Of a stretch of DNA of 64,000 nt, positions 52,544 through 61,033 are shown piece by piece; within the stretch, counting starts at the first letter, position 1; the number at the start of each line of letters is the position of its first letter. Origin of the DNA: Nocardia elegans NBRC 108235 (GTDB taxonomy: Bacteria; Actinomycetota; Actinomycetes; Mycobacteriales; Mycobacteriaceae); the NCBI RefSeq assembly GCF_001612845.1, contig NZ_BDBF01000002.1, positions 1 through 64,000 of the forward strand, in the 5' to 3' direction. A program made the position numbers and the translations under genes. Below the pieces are notes generated by a model, which worked only from the letters and a program-made list of their open reading frames with translations, was not told where the DNA came from and searched no databases.

Positions 52544-52912
52544 TCAGGAGGCCTTACCGGAGGCCGGCGGAGGGGTGGACGGACCCGAATCGCCGCGGCC
52601 GGATCCGTTGGCGGCGCCGTCGCGCGGCTGCTCCGCCCGATCGCCACCTGCCGCATCGTCACCTTCGCCGGCGACACCATGTTCGGTGCCCTCGTCGGCT
52701 TCCTGGTCCGGTTCCGGATGTTCGCGGGAGAAATCGGCGGGCAGCTTCTTGATGTGCTTGTTCATCGAGCGGATCAACAGCACCGTGCCGGCCAGCAGCA
52801 CGAGGATAATCACCAGACCCAGCGGCGACGCCTTGCCGAATTCCGGACCGGTCGGGTTCGTGGTGGTGTTCTGGGCCAGCAGCGCGGTGTGCGCAAACAA
52901 CATCGACATCAT
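52544..52912 (-). CDS. Small single-pass membrane protein (Rv1083-like)
   Basis: The 122-residue protein has a short outer N-terminus with [16 protein letters not shown], one strong transmembrane helix ([27 protein letters not shown], about 31-52) and a disordered acidic/Gly/Ser/Pro tail. Its ATG overlaps the mca stop by four bases (ATGA), so it is coupled to mca. The same small gene follows mca in mycobacteria as Rv1083. Function is unknown; a membrane partner of the Mca pathway is possible. Confidence 0.8.
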   Translation of the reverse strand: MMSMLFAHTALLAQNTTTNPTGPEFGKASPLGLVIILVLLAGTVLLIRSMNKHIKKLPADFSREHPEPDQEADEGTEHGVAGEGDDAAGGDRAEQPRDGAANGSGRGDSGPSTPPPASGKAS

Positions 52913-53874
52913 CGAACCGTGCCCTCGACCGCCCGGTCGGCGACCATATCGTCGGCGACCATGTCATCTGCCTCCGCATCGTCGGCGTCCCGGATTCCGG
53001 CGAACAGGTCGGTCTCCGGAATCGCGGTGCGCACCCGGGTCCTGGCCAGTTCGAATTCCTCGGTCGGCCACAACCGCTGCTGCATCTCCAGCGGGATCGC
53101 GAAGAACATGCCGTTGGGGTCGATCTGTGTGGCGTGCGCGCGCAGGGCCTCGTCACGCTGCGGGAAATACTTGCCGCAGTCGATCTGCGTGGTCACCCGC
53201 GACATCACATCGCCGTGTTCCTGGGCGGCCTTGCGGATGCGTTCCATCCAGTCGCGCATCGGGAACGGCTCCCCGATCCGGTCGTACTCGTCGGCGAAGG
53301 TCTCCAGCCGCTGCAGGCTGAAACCGTGGTTGTAGTAGAGCTTCAGCGGCGTCCACGGTTCGCCCGCGTCGGGGAAGCGCTCGGGGTCGCCGGCCGCCTC
53401 GAAGGCCGCCATCGACACCTTGTGGCACATGATGTGGTCCGGATGCGGATAGCCACCGTTCTCGTCGTAGGTGGTCATCACGTGCGGCCTGAACTCGCGC
53501 ACCACCCGCACCAGGGCCTCGGTGGCCTCCTCGAGCGGCACCAGCGCGAAACTGCCCTCGGGCAGCGGCGGCAGCGGATCTCCTTCGGGCAGACCGGAAT
53601 CCACGAATCCCAGCCAGCGGTGCTGCACGCCCAGCGCCTTCGCGGCGGCCGCCATCTCCTCGCGGCGGACATCGTCGATGCGATCGAGAATGCCCGGCAC
53701 ATCCATCGCCGGATTGAGGATGGAGCCGCGCTCACCCCCGGTCAGGCTCACGACCAGCACGTCGTCACCCTCCGCGGCATATTTCGCGGTGGTGGCGGCG
53801 CCCTTGCTCGACTCGTCGTCGGGGTGGGCGTGCACCGCCATGAGGCGCAGCGGCCGATCGAAGCTGCCGCTCAC
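52909..53874 (-). CDS. mca: Mycothiol S-conjugate amidase
   Basis: Mca hydrolyses mycothiol-toxin conjugates to glucosaminyl-inositol and an exported mercapturic acid. The 321-residue zinc amidase has [13 protein letters not shown] (H15, D18 region), [33 protein letters not shown] with the third metal His, and LKLYYNHGF. The latter distinguish Mca from the shorter MshB deacetylase. The tail includes a duplicated ADDMV pentapeptide from a 15-bp repeat. Mycothiol is confined to Actinobacteria, so the gene also supports the taxonomic call. Confidence 0.96.
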   Translation of the reverse strand: MSGSFDRPLRLMAVHAHPDDESSKGAATTAKYAAEGDDVLVVSLTGGERGSILNPAMDVPGILDRIDDVRREEMAAAAKALGVQHRWLGFVDSGLPEGDPLPPLPEGSFALVPLEEATEALVRVVREFRPHVMTTYDENGGYPHPDHIMCHKVSMAAFEAAGDPERFPDAGEPWTPLKLYYNHGFSLQRLETFADEYDRIGEPFPMRDWMERIRKAAQEHGDVMSRVTTQIDCGKYFPQRDEALRAHATQIDPNGMFFAIPLEMQQRLWPTEEFELARTRVRTAIPETDLFAGIRDADDAEADDMVADDMVADRAVEGTVR

Positions 53875-54025
53875 TTCTCGTTCACCTCGTTGCTCACCGT
53901 TTCACCTCATAGCCGTCCGCCGTGCCCGAGCGGCACGCGGGTGTCCGAACTGCATTCCCTATAGTTCCATCCGACGGTCTTTTGTTCCGACCTACCCCCT
54001 GATCGACCACGGGAGCAACCACATC

Positions 54026-54523
54026 ATGAGCGAGGCGGCACCGCAGTCCGACCGGACCGATCCGGACGGGCGCACCGCCGACGCCGCGACCGGGGCGACG
54101 GGAGCGGGCAACGATCGGGTGTCGAATCGTTACGGAACCGGTCCTGTGCGCAACCGCCGCTGGGTTCCGATCGCACTCGGCATCGTGGTGGTGATACTCG
54201 GGCTGATCGTCGCCTATGTGGGTTATCGGCAGTACGGCCCCAAGGATATCGAGCCCGACCAACTCGGCTACGACGTCGTCGACGATTCCACGCTGACCGT
54301 GCACTTCAAGCTGACCCGCAAGCATCCGGAGCAGCCGGTGGTGTGCCTGGTACGGGGCATGGACACCGAGGGCAGCGAGATCGGCCGCCGCGAGGTGCTG
54401 ATCCCCGGCTCGGACAGCGGAACCGTCGAACTCACCACCACGGTGCGGACCACCGCCCGGCCCGCCAACGGCAATATCTATGGGTGCAGCGATCAGGTAC
54501 CGGCCTACCTGAAGGCCGGCTGA
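54026..54523 (+). CDS. DUF4307 membrane protein (Rv1081c-like)
   Basis: From ATG 54026 (GGGAG upstream) the product is 165 residues. It has a disordered Asp/Gly/Thr-rich N-terminus, one transmembrane helix (WVPIALGIVVVILGLIVAYVGY, about 48-69) and an extracytoplasmic Ig-like domain. The domain has YDVVDDSTLTVHFKLTRKHPEQPVVCLVRGMDTEGSEIGRREVLIPG and VRTTARPANGNIYGC. The two cysteines in CLVRG and YGCSD could form a disulfide. This is the DUF4307 pattern; function is unknown. It is divergent from mca, the same arrangement as in M. tuberculosis. Confidence 0.88.
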   Translation: MSEAAPQSDRTDPDGRTADAATGATGAGNDRVSNRYGTGPVRNRRWVPIALGIVVVILGLIVAYVGYRQYGPKDIEPDQLGYDVVDDSTLTVHFKLTRKHPEQPVVCLVRGMDTEGSEIGRREVLIPGSDSGTVELTTTVRTTARPANGNIYGCSDQVPAYLKAG

Positions 54524-54580
54524 CACCCCCACATTCAAGCCTTCTACCTGCACATATCCAATTCGTGCTAGAATGGCGCG

Positions 54581-54610
54581 AACACGGTTCCGAACGCTCG
54601 GAGCCGTGTT
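54581..54610 (+). promoter_or_regulatory. 13-bp hairpin next to a TAGAAT promoter-like element
   Basis: AACACGGTTCCGA (54581-54593) pairs with TCGGAGCCGTGTT (54598-54610) over 13 bp with one G-U pair and an ACGC loop. A good -10 sequence, TAGAAT, ends about 8 bases before the stem. If used, the greA mRNA would begin with this hairpin. If not, the hairpin would terminate the DUF4307 transcript. Confidence 0.65.
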
Positions 54611-54798
54611 TGCTGCATTGACGGCCAGCGCTGCCGGTTCCCGGGCACACAATGCCCGCGCACCGTCGGGGTTCGAGGAACATCCCCCCGGATCGCTCTA
54701 GCCGTCGACTGTTGCTGTGCGCGGACACGTGCTCGCGCATGCGCGACGGGTATCACGGACCCCGGCACGCCGGGAACAACTACTAGGGAGTGATCGAG

Positions 54799-55293
54799 AT
54801 GACTGAGACGCAAGTGACCTGGCTCACACCGGAGTCGCATGAGAGGCTCAAGAGCGAACTCGACGCGCTCATTGCCAACCGTCCGGTCATCGCGGCCGAG
54901 ATCAACGAACGCCGCGAAGAAGGCGACCTGAAGGAGAACGGCGGCTACCACGCCGCGCGCGAGGAGCAGGGTCAGCAGGAGGCCCGCATCCGTCAGCTGC
55001 AGGAGCTGCTGAACAACGCCAAGGTCGGCGTCGCGCCGACCAAATCCGGTGTGGCGCTTCCGGGCTCGGTGGTCAAGGTCTACTACGACGGCGACGAAAC
55101 CGATACCGAGACCTTCCTGATCGCGACCCGCGAAGAGGGCCTGGGCCGGTCGGACCTGGAGACCTACTCGCCGAGCTCCCCGCTCGGCGGCGCCCTGATC
55201 GACGCGAAGGTCGGCGAGACGCGCGAATACCGCCTGCCCAACGGCAACATGATGAAGGTGACCCTGGTCAGCGCGGAGCCGTACCACAGCTGA
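54799..55293 (+). CDS. greA: Transcription elongation factor GreA
   Basis: GreA binds the secondary channel of RNA polymerase and stimulates cleavage of backtracked RNA. The 164-residue protein has the N-terminal coiled coil ([44 protein letters not shown]). Its tip acidic residues lie in REEGDLKEN, and the C-terminal FKBP-like domain ends [26 protein letters not shown] 54799 is preferred, with GGGAG 8 bases upstream; GTG 54790 would add three residues. A leader of about 190-220 bases with a hairpin precedes it, and a strong terminator follows. Confidence 0.96.
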   Translation: MTETQVTWLTPESHERLKSELDALIANRPVIAAEINERREEGDLKENGGYHAAREEQGQQEARIRQLQELLNNAKVGVAPTKSGVALPGSVVKVYYDGDETDTETFLIATREEGLGRSDLETYSPSSPLGGALIDAKVGETREYRLPNGNMMKVTLVSAEPYHS

Positions 55294-55422
55294 CGGGAAG
55301 GTGTCGTCGATGGACGCGAGCAGCGGCGGTGATACCACCGCGGCTGCGCTGCGCGCGCTCCTCGGCAGATTCGGCCGGGTCGGCAGCAGCCCGGCCGGAT
55401 ACCTGACATAGCTCTACCTACA

Positions 55423-55456
55423 CGAACGGCCGCACCGATTCCGGTGCGGCCGTTCG
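55423..55456. terminator. Strong bidirectional terminator between greA and metB
   Basis: A perfect 15-bp stem (CGAACGGCCGCACCG, 55423-55437, with its complement at 55442-55456) closes a 4-base loop and is followed by TCGTTTCCC. It lies between convergent greA and metB, 14 bases from the metB stop. Confidence 0.9.
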
Positions 55457-55469
55457 TCGTTTCCCTGTG

Positions 55470-56618
55470 TCAGCCCAGCGCGCGCTCCACATCGGCGAGC
55501 AGATCGCTGATGTCCTCGATACCGACCGACAGTCGCACCAGATCCGCGGGCACCTCCAGTTCGGAGCCCTCGGTCGAGGCGTGGGTCATCGCACCGGGGT
55601 GTTCGATCAGCGATTCCACTCCACCGAGCGATTCGGCGAGGGTGAAAATCTTTGTCCGCGCGCAGAAGTCGTGCGCGGCCTGCTTACCGCCGCGCAGCCG
55701 CACCGAGATCATGCCGCCGAAGCGGCGCATCTGCTTCTGCGCCACCGGATTTCCGGGATGTTCGGGCAGGCCGGGGTAGATCACCTGCGAGATGGCCGAG
55801 TGCTCGGCGAGGAATCCGGCGAGGGTCTCCGCGTTGTCGCAATGCCGATCCATCCGCAGCGCAAGAGTTTTGATGCCGCGCATGGTGAGGAAGGCGTCGG
55901 TGGGACCCGGAACCGCGCCGGCGCCGTTCTGCAGGAAGGCGAAGGCGGCGTCGAGTTCGGCGTCGTTCGTGATCAGCGCACCGCCGACCACATCGGAATG
56001 ACCGCCCAGATATTTGGTGGTCGAATGCAGCACGATGTCCGCGCCGAGCAGCAGCGGCTGCTGCAGATACGGCGAGGCGAAGGTGTTGTCCACCACCAGT
56101 TTCGCGCCGCCGCCGTGCGCGACGTCGGCCAGTGCCGAGATGTCGCCGACGTTGAGCAGCGGGTTGGTCGGCGTCTCCAGCCACACCAGTTTGGTGTTGG
56201 GACGCAACGCGTTGGCGACCGCGTCCGGATCCGACACCGGGGCCACGGAGTATTCGATACCCCACTGCGTGAACACCTTGTCGATGAGCCGGAACGTCCC
56301 GCCGTAGGCGTCGTTCGGGATCACCAGGTGATCACCCGGGCGCAGCGTCGCCCGCAGCACACAGTCGGTAGCCGCCATCCCCGAGGAGAATGCCCGCCCG
56401 TAACTCCCGGATTCCAGCGCGGCCAGATTCGCTTCCAGCGCGGCGCGGGTCGGGTTACCGGTGCGGGCGTACTCGTAGCCGCCACGCAGCCCGCCCACGC
56501 CATCCTGGGCGAAGGTCGAGCTCGCGTAGATCGGCACGTTCACCGCACCGGTCTGCGGGTCGGGATCGAACCCGGCATGCACGGCTCGTGTGGAGAACCC
56601 CAGCTGATCGTCGGTCAT
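55470..56618 (-). CDS. metB: Cystathionine gamma-synthase (PLP)
   Basis: The 382-residue Cys/Met-metabolism PLP enzyme opens LGFSTRAVHAGFDPDPQTGAVNVPIYASSTF. It has YEYARTGNPTR, SSGMAATDCVL, VVDNTFASPYLQQPLLLGADIVLHSTTK with the PLP lysine K202, and the C-terminal ARTKIFTLAESLGGVESLIEHPGAMTHAS. It makes cystathionine from O-acylhomoserine and cysteine; cystathionine gamma-lyase activity is hard to separate by sequence. ATG 56618 starts the conserved region; longer frames do not fit. Neighbouring cbs suggests transsulfuration, as with Rv1079 and Rv1077. Confidence 0.94.
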   Translation of the reverse strand: MTDDQLGFSTRAVHAGFDPDPQTGAVNVPIYASSTFAQDGVGGLRGGYEYARTGNPTRAALEANLAALESGSYGRAFSSGMAATDCVLRATLRPGDHLVIPNDAYGGTFRLIDKVFTQWGIEYSVAPVSDPDAVANALRPNTKLVWLETPTNPLLNVGDISALADVAHGGGAKLVVDNTFASPYLQQPLLLGADIVLHSTTKYLGGHSDVVGGALITNDAELDAAFAFLQNGAGAVPGPTDAFLTMRGIKTLALRMDRHCDNAETLAGFLAEHSAISQVIYPGLPEHPGNPVAQKQMRRFGGMISVRLRGGKQAAHDFCARTKIFTLAESLGGVESLIEHPGAMTHASTEGSELEVPADLVRLSVGIEDISDLLADVERALG

Positions 56619-56722
56619 GCCGACCAGCCTAGATCCGTGCCGTCGCGGCGCTCGAGGCGGGAACCCCCGGCCGGGGATCGATGTGAGCGGGGTCATGCCC
56701 GCTCGGAAGCGGTCGCCGCGGT

Positions 56723-57355
56723 TCAGTACGCCGAGTTGACGTTGTCCATCGAGCCGTAGCGATGCGCTGCGTAGTTGCAGGCGGCCACGATGTTGGCGAC
56801 CGGATCCCAGATGTCCCAGGAGGTGCCGTCGACGTGGTAGGCCGCGAAGGTCGGGTCGATGACCTGCAGCAGACCCTTGGACGGGATCCCCATGGCGGCG
56901 TTGGAGTCGTACAGGTTGATGGCCTGGGTGTTACCCGAGGACTCCCGCATGATGTTGCGATAGATGCCGTCGTAGCTGCCCGGGATGCCGTGCGCGGCCA
57001 TGATGTCGAGAGCGTTGTGGATCCAGCCGTCCAGGTTGTCCGGGTAGACCGGAGCCGGCGGGGGCGGCGGCGGAACCGGCGCGGGGGCGGGCGCGGGAGC
57101 CGGCATCGGGGCCGGGATGGCGGCGGCGGGTGCGGCCGGCGGCGGGGCGGCCGCGGCGATGGGCTCGGCGGCAGCGGTAGGCTGAGTCTTCTCGGCGGCG
57201 GCGACCAGCGTGGATGCCAACGCGGCCGGCTTCACATCGTCGGTCTTGTGGCCACCGGCGGAGGTGATGGCGGCGAAAGCGGCGAGGGCCAGGGTGGCTG
57301 ATCCGGCGGTACGCGCGACCGCCTTGGCTCTACTGCTTGTCGTGGTCTTCGACAT
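56723..57355 (-). CDS. Secreted SLT-like transglycosylase with Pro/Ala linker
   Basis: The 210-residue protein has an N-terminal signal region (SRAKAVARTAGSATLALAAFAAITSAGG), a long Ala/Pro linker (about 60-105) and a C-terminal lysozyme-like domain. The domain reads DNLDGWIHNALDIMAAHGIPGSYDGIYRNIMRESSGNTQAINLYDSNAAMGIPSKGLLQVIDPTF. The Glu in MRESSG is the expected catalytic acid and GLLQVI the SLT motif. It should cleave or remodel peptidoglycan outside the membrane, like mycobacterial SLT/Rpf-type proteins. The 605-base upstream region is long and structured, suggesting tight control. Confidence 0.87.
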   Translation of the reverse strand: MSKTTTSSRAKAVARTAGSATLALAAFAAITSAGGHKTDDVKPAALASTLVAAAEKTQPTAAAEPIAAAAPPPAAPAAAIPAPMPAPAPAPAPVPPPPPPAPVYPDNLDGWIHNALDIMAAHGIPGSYDGIYRNIMRESSGNTQAINLYDSNAAMGIPSKGLLQVIDPTFAAYHVDGTSWDIWDPVANIVAACNYAAHRYGSMDNVNSAY

Positions 57356-57960
57356 TCGATGTTCTTCCCTACTGTGTGTCGGCCTCGGTGGCCTGCGGCA
57401 GGCAGCACTGGACCAGGGCGGGCCCCTGTGGGACTCACCTCGCGTGCTGCATGCTTTTTTCGGATGACGATCCGGCTACTGACTCAGACTCGCGTCTGAC
57501 AACCAACGAGGTCACAGGATGGTTGCGGTAGGTAAACGTAAACTGAACTCGAAATGAACAGACGGTGCGCCTACTCGCGTTTCGCATCGATTGCGTCTTG
57601 CTATATAGCGCTGACCTGGGAATCCATGCCTCACGGGCACGTGCTGCGCATCACAGAAAAATAACGCGTGTCGTTGCGTTTGGGGGTGTTTTGTCCGCTT
57701 TTTCGCGCCTTCGGCAACTGTTCGGTAACGATCGATAACGCTCGGTAACCCCCGCCGTGATGCAGTCGATAGCCAAGGTTTGCGGATCGATCGGTTGCCT
57801 CGGAGGGAGTCTGCGGGCGGCGCCGCACGGTAACGGCCGGCAGATCTGGCGCCGGCGCCCCGGGGCACGTGGAAACGCGATCACCCGGCTCGCGTGCGCG
57901 GCCGGGTGATCGTGGCGAACTGTGCTGTTGTGCGACTCTGCAGTTGGCTGCCGAACGGGA
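57356..57960 (-). other. 605-base non-coding region upstream of the SLT gene
   Basis: No coding frame is supported between the SLT gene start and the cbs stop. On the minus strand it holds a possible structured leader. The stem GCAGCAC/GTGCTGC (about 57386-57392 and 57444-57450) encloses GGGGCCCGCCCTGG, and a GAGGCCGACACACAGUAGGG segment follows before the ATG. Farther up lie three direct repeats at 57725-57750. Actinobacterial cell-wall hydrolase genes often have riboswitch or MtrA control, but I cannot match a consensus by eye. Confidence 0.5.
57721..57750. promoter_or_regulatory. Three TAAC direct repeats at exact 10-bp spacing (MtrA-like)
   Basis: TTCGGTAACG, ATCGATAACG and CTCGGTAACC follow each other with no gap, placing GTAAC/ATAAC cores one helical turn apart. 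Response regulators of the OmpR class, including actinobacterial MtrA, bind such repeats upstream of cell-wall hydrolase genes. The site lies about 370 bases upstream of the SLT start. Confidence 0.55.
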
Positions 57961-59355
57961 TCAGTGTGTGGGCAGCCCCGCCCCGCTGAGGAAACCGAGC
58001 AGATCATGGCGGGTGATGACGCCGATCGGCTTGCCGTCCTCGACGACCATCAGCGCATCGGTGGATTCCAGCGCCTTGGTCGCAGACGACACCGGCTCGC
58101 CGGACCCGATCAGCGGGAACGACGGGCTCATATGCTTCGACACCGGATCGGTCAGATGCGCCCGGCCCTCGAATACCGCCGACAGCAGATCGCGCTCGGT
58201 GACGCTGCCGGCCACCTCGCCGGCCATCACGGGCGGTTCGGCGCCGACCACCGGCATTTGCGAGACCCCGTATTCGCGCAGGATCTCGATCGCGTCGCGC
58301 AGCGTCTCCTGCGGATGGGTGTGCACCAGATCCGGCAGCGCGCCGGACTTGCCGCGCAGGACGTCGCCGACCGTCGGCTCGGTGGTGCTGCCGTCGAGCC
58401 GAGTCTGCAGGAAGCCGTAGGAGCTCATCCAGTTGTCGTTGAAGATCTTCGACAGGTAACCGCGGCCACCGTCGGGCAGCAGCACCACCACGACCGCGTC
58501 CGGATCGCGCTCGGCCACCCGCAGCGCCGCGACCACCGCCATACCGCAGGAACCGCCCACCAGCAGCCCCTCCTCGCGCGCGAGGCGGCGGGTCATCTCG
58601 AAGCTGTCGGCGTCGGAGACGGCGATGATCTCGTCGGGCACCGACGGGTCGTAGGCCGAGGGCCAAAAATCCTCGCCGACGCCCTCGACCAGATAGGGCC
58701 GGCCGGTGCCGCCGGAATAGACCGACCCCTCCGGATCGGCGCCGATGACCTTGACCTTGCCGCCGGACACCTCTTTCAGATACCGGCCCGCACCCGTGAT
58801 GGTGCCGCCGGTGCCCACACCGGCCACGAAATGGGTGACCGTGCCCTCGGTGTCGCGCCAGATCTCGGGACCGGTGGTCTCGTAGTGGCTGGCCGGGCCG
58901 CCCGGGTTGGAGTACTGATCGGGCTTCCACGCACCCGGGATCTCACGGGTGAGGCGGTCCGAGACGCTGTAGTAGCTGTCCGGATGCTCCGGCGGCACCG
59001 CGGTCGGGCAGACGACCACCTCGGCGCCGTAGGCGCGCAACACGTTGCGCTTGTCCTCGCTGACCTTGTCCGGGCAGACGAAGACGCATTTGTAACCGCG
59101 CTGCTGGGCGACCAGGGCCAGCCCCACCCCCGTGTTGCCGGAGGTCGGCTCCACGATGGTCCCGCCCGGCTTCAGCAATCCCTGCTCCTCGGCGGCGTCG
59201 ATCATCTTCACCGCGATGCGGTCCTTGGAGCTGCCGCCCGGGTTGAGATATTCGATCTTCGCGGCCACCACCCCGGAGTTCGGGCCCACCACAGAGTTCA
59301 ACCGAACGAGCGGGGTATTTCCGATCAGGTCGACGACGTGGTTCGCGATACGCAT
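57961..59355 (-). CDS. cbs: Cystathionine beta-synthase
   Basis: The 464-residue protein has a PLP beta-family domain: LIGNTPLVRLN, PLP lysine K44 in NPGGSSKDRIAVKM, VEPTSGNTGVGLAL and VAGVGTGGTITGAGRYLKE. Two C-terminal CBS (Bateman) modules follow (about 340-460, with PTVGDVLRGKSG, VSQMPVVGAEPPVMAGEVAGSVTERDLLSAV and DALMVVEDGKPIGVITRHDLL). It condenses serine or acetylserine with homocysteine to cystathionine and links to metB by reverse transsulfuration. The Bateman pair would bind an adenosyl ligand. No heme-binding N-terminus is present, as expected in bacteria. Confidence 0.95.
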   Translation of the reverse strand: MRIANHVVDLIGNTPLVRLNSVVGPNSGVVAAKIEYLNPGGSSKDRIAVKMIDAAEEQGLLKPGGTIVEPTSGNTGVGLALVAQQRGYKCVFVCPDKVSEDKRNVLRAYGAEVVVCPTAVPPEHPDSYYSVSDRLTREIPGAWKPDQYSNPGGPASHYETTGPEIWRDTEGTVTHFVAGVGTGGTITGAGRYLKEVSGGKVKVIGADPEGSVYSGGTGRPYLVEGVGEDFWPSAYDPSVPDEIIAVSDADSFEMTRRLAREEGLLVGGSCGMAVVAALRVAERDPDAVVVVLLPDGGRGYLSKIFNDNWMSSYGFLQTRLDGSTTEPTVGDVLRGKSGALPDLVHTHPQETLRDAIEILREYGVSQMPVVGAEPPVMAGEVAGSVTERDLLSAVFEGRAHLTDPVSKHMSPSFPLIGSGEPVSSATKALESTDALMVVEDGKPIGVITRHDLLGFLSGAGLPTH

Positions 59356-59461
59356 AGCTACATCGTCGCAGAGCCGGACGGACGACTTGCGTTTGGTACG
59401 GCGAGCGCTGCGTTCGATCCAGCGAGGCGATAGCGCTGCGGTTAGTATGCGGGGCGTGAGG

Positions 59462-59914
59462 ATGCCGAAGACAGCTCGCGCCGCCGCAGTCGTGGCCGCG
59501 ACCGTCGGGGCCGTGACCACCATCGCGTCCGCCTCGGCCAGCGCACAGACCGTCGAATTCCCCCAAACGCCGAGTGTGTTCTACGGCGGATTGTGCGGGG
59601 GCAATATCCGGACCTGGGTCGATACCAGTCCCGACTGGCCGGGGCGGGCGGTGTTCAACGTCCAGGCCCTGGCGATCCAGGGTGTGGGCCCGGGACAGTA
59701 TCCGCTGGCCCCGCTGTGCAACGTCGACACCACGGTCGCGTGGCGCAACACCAACACCGGGGCGGCCGGCGAGTACCGGTTGAACGTCGTCTCCGGTATC
59801 TACGGCAGCATCCTGTACGCGGAGTTCCAGAACACCGGACCGGGTCATATCGAGGTCACGGTCACCACCAACAACCTCAACATTCCCGCACACGGCGCAT
59901 TCGACGTTTTCTGA
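59462..59914 (+). CDS. Secreted protein of unknown function
   Basis: The 150-residue product has a typical signal peptide (MPKTARAAAVVAATVGAVTTIASASASAQ) with an ASAQ cleavage site near residue 28. A beta-rich domain follows with two cysteines (GGLCGGN, APLCNVD) that may pair: FNVQALAIQGVGPGQYPLAPLC, YRLNVVSGIYGSILYAEFQNTGPGHIEVTVTTNN. The layout recalls small beta-sandwich proteins secreted by nocardiae and mycobacteria. I recognise no function. ATG 59462 is used; GTG 59456 two codons upstream is equally possible. It is divergent from cbs. Confidence 0.75.
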   Translation: MPKTARAAAVVAATVGAVTTIASASASAQTVEFPQTPSVFYGGLCGGNIRTWVDTSPDWPGRAVFNVQALAIQGVGPGQYPLAPLCNVDTTVAWRNTNTGAAGEYRLNVVSGIYGSILYAEFQNTGPGHIEVTVTTNNLNIPAHGAFDVF

Positions 59915-60082
59915 CCCGCCTCGGCCCCGTCCCTGGTCGGCGCGTCGCACGCGCCGCATAATCGGTAGGACCGGACCGGGAGCGCCCCTGCGGCCGCACC
60001 GGATTCGCACCGTCGCGGGCGCCGAGCCCGCCGCGGAGGGTCCGGTCGGTGACAGGTCGGATGTGAGACGGGAGGTTGGCGG

Positions 60083-60955
60083 GTGGCTTCCAGGACGTGG
60101 CGAACCGTCGCGGCGAGCGCGGCCGCCGGGGTGGCGGTCGGCTCGGGGGCGGGCACCGCGGGCTGGGCGACCTACCGCCTGCTGATGTCACAGGCCCGCG
60201 CGGCGCGCACCGTGATCGGCCGCGACACCTCCAAGCCTCCGGAGGCCGACGGGGTGTACACCCGCGAGTGCGTGGCCCCGCAACCGTGGCGCGCGGCTGT
60301 GCCGTTCGACCTGCATCTGATGATCTTCGGCGATTCGACCGCCGCCGGAGTGGGCTGCGCCGACGCCGAACAGGTACCCGGCGTCCTGGTGGCCCGCGGT
60401 CTGGCCGATGCCACCGGATGGCGAATTCGCTTGAGTACCAAGGCGATATCCGGAGCCACCTCGAAGGGGCTGGCCGGACAGGTCGACGCCATGTTCATCG
60501 CGGGCCCGCCGCCGGACGCCGCCGTGATCCTGGTCGGCGCCAACGACGTCACCAAAAAACATTCGATCTGGCGTTCGGCGCAGCGGCTGCGGCACGCGGT
60601 CGGACGCCTGCACGAGGCGGGCGCCGTCGTCGTGGTGGGCACCTGCCCGGATCTCGGCACCGTGGCCGCGATCCCGCAGCCGTTGAGCACGGTCGTGCAC
60701 CGCTGGAGCGCGCGGCTGGCCCGAGCCCAGGTCGGTGCGGTCCGTTCGGCCGGTGGCACCCCCGTCGCGATGGGCGATCTGCTCGGCCACGACTTCCGTA
60801 GCACCCCGGAGGTGCTCTTCTCCGCCGACGGCTTCCATCCCTCGCCCGCCGGCTACGCGTTGGCGGCCCGGCATCTGCTCCCGGCACTGCTGCGCGAACT
60901 CGATGAACGGGATCAGTCCCGACCGGGTGTTCCGAGCCACACGGCGGCGACGTAG
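60083..60955 (+). CDS. SGNH/GDSL hydrolase (Rv1075c-like esterase)
   Basis: The 290-residue protein has an N-terminal signal anchor (VAASAAAGVAVGSGAGTAGWATYRLL, about 9-34) and the SGNH fold. It has the nucleophile S85 in IFGDSTAAGVG, block III VILVGANDVTKK near residue 153, and block V SADGFHPSPAGY near 252 with the catalytic Asp/His. Rv1075c is a known cell-wall-associated esterase and this is its syntenic match, next to the thiolase. The start is GTG 60083. Acyl chains of cell-envelope lipids are plausible substrates. Confidence 0.9.
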   Translation: MASRTWRTVAASAAAGVAVGSGAGTAGWATYRLLMSQARAARTVIGRDTSKPPEADGVYTRECVAPQPWRAAVPFDLHLMIFGDSTAAGVGCADAEQVPGVLVARGLADATGWRIRLSTKAISGATSKGLAGQVDAMFIAGPPPDAAVILVGANDVTKKHSIWRSAQRLRHAVGRLHEAGAVVVVGTCPDLGTVAAIPQPLSTVVHRWSARLARAQVGAVRSAGGTPVAMGDLLGHDFRSTPEVLFSADGFHPSPAGYALAARHLLPALLRELDERDQSRPGVPSHTAAT

Positions 60956-60984
60956 ATTCGGGGTTGAATTGTCGTACCCCTGTA

Positions 60985-61010
60985 CCGAAACGGTCGGCTG
61001 ACCGATTCGG
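60985..61010. promoter_or_regulatory. Imperfect inverted repeat upstream of the thiolase gene
   Basis: CCGAAACGGTC and GACCGATTCGG form 11-bp arms with one mismatch around GGCT, ending 24 bases before the thiolase ATG. A TetR-type fatty-acid regulator is a reasonable reader of this site, but none is encoded nearby. Confidence 0.55.
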
Positions 61011-61033
61011 CGACCTCGATATAAGGAGTCCTC

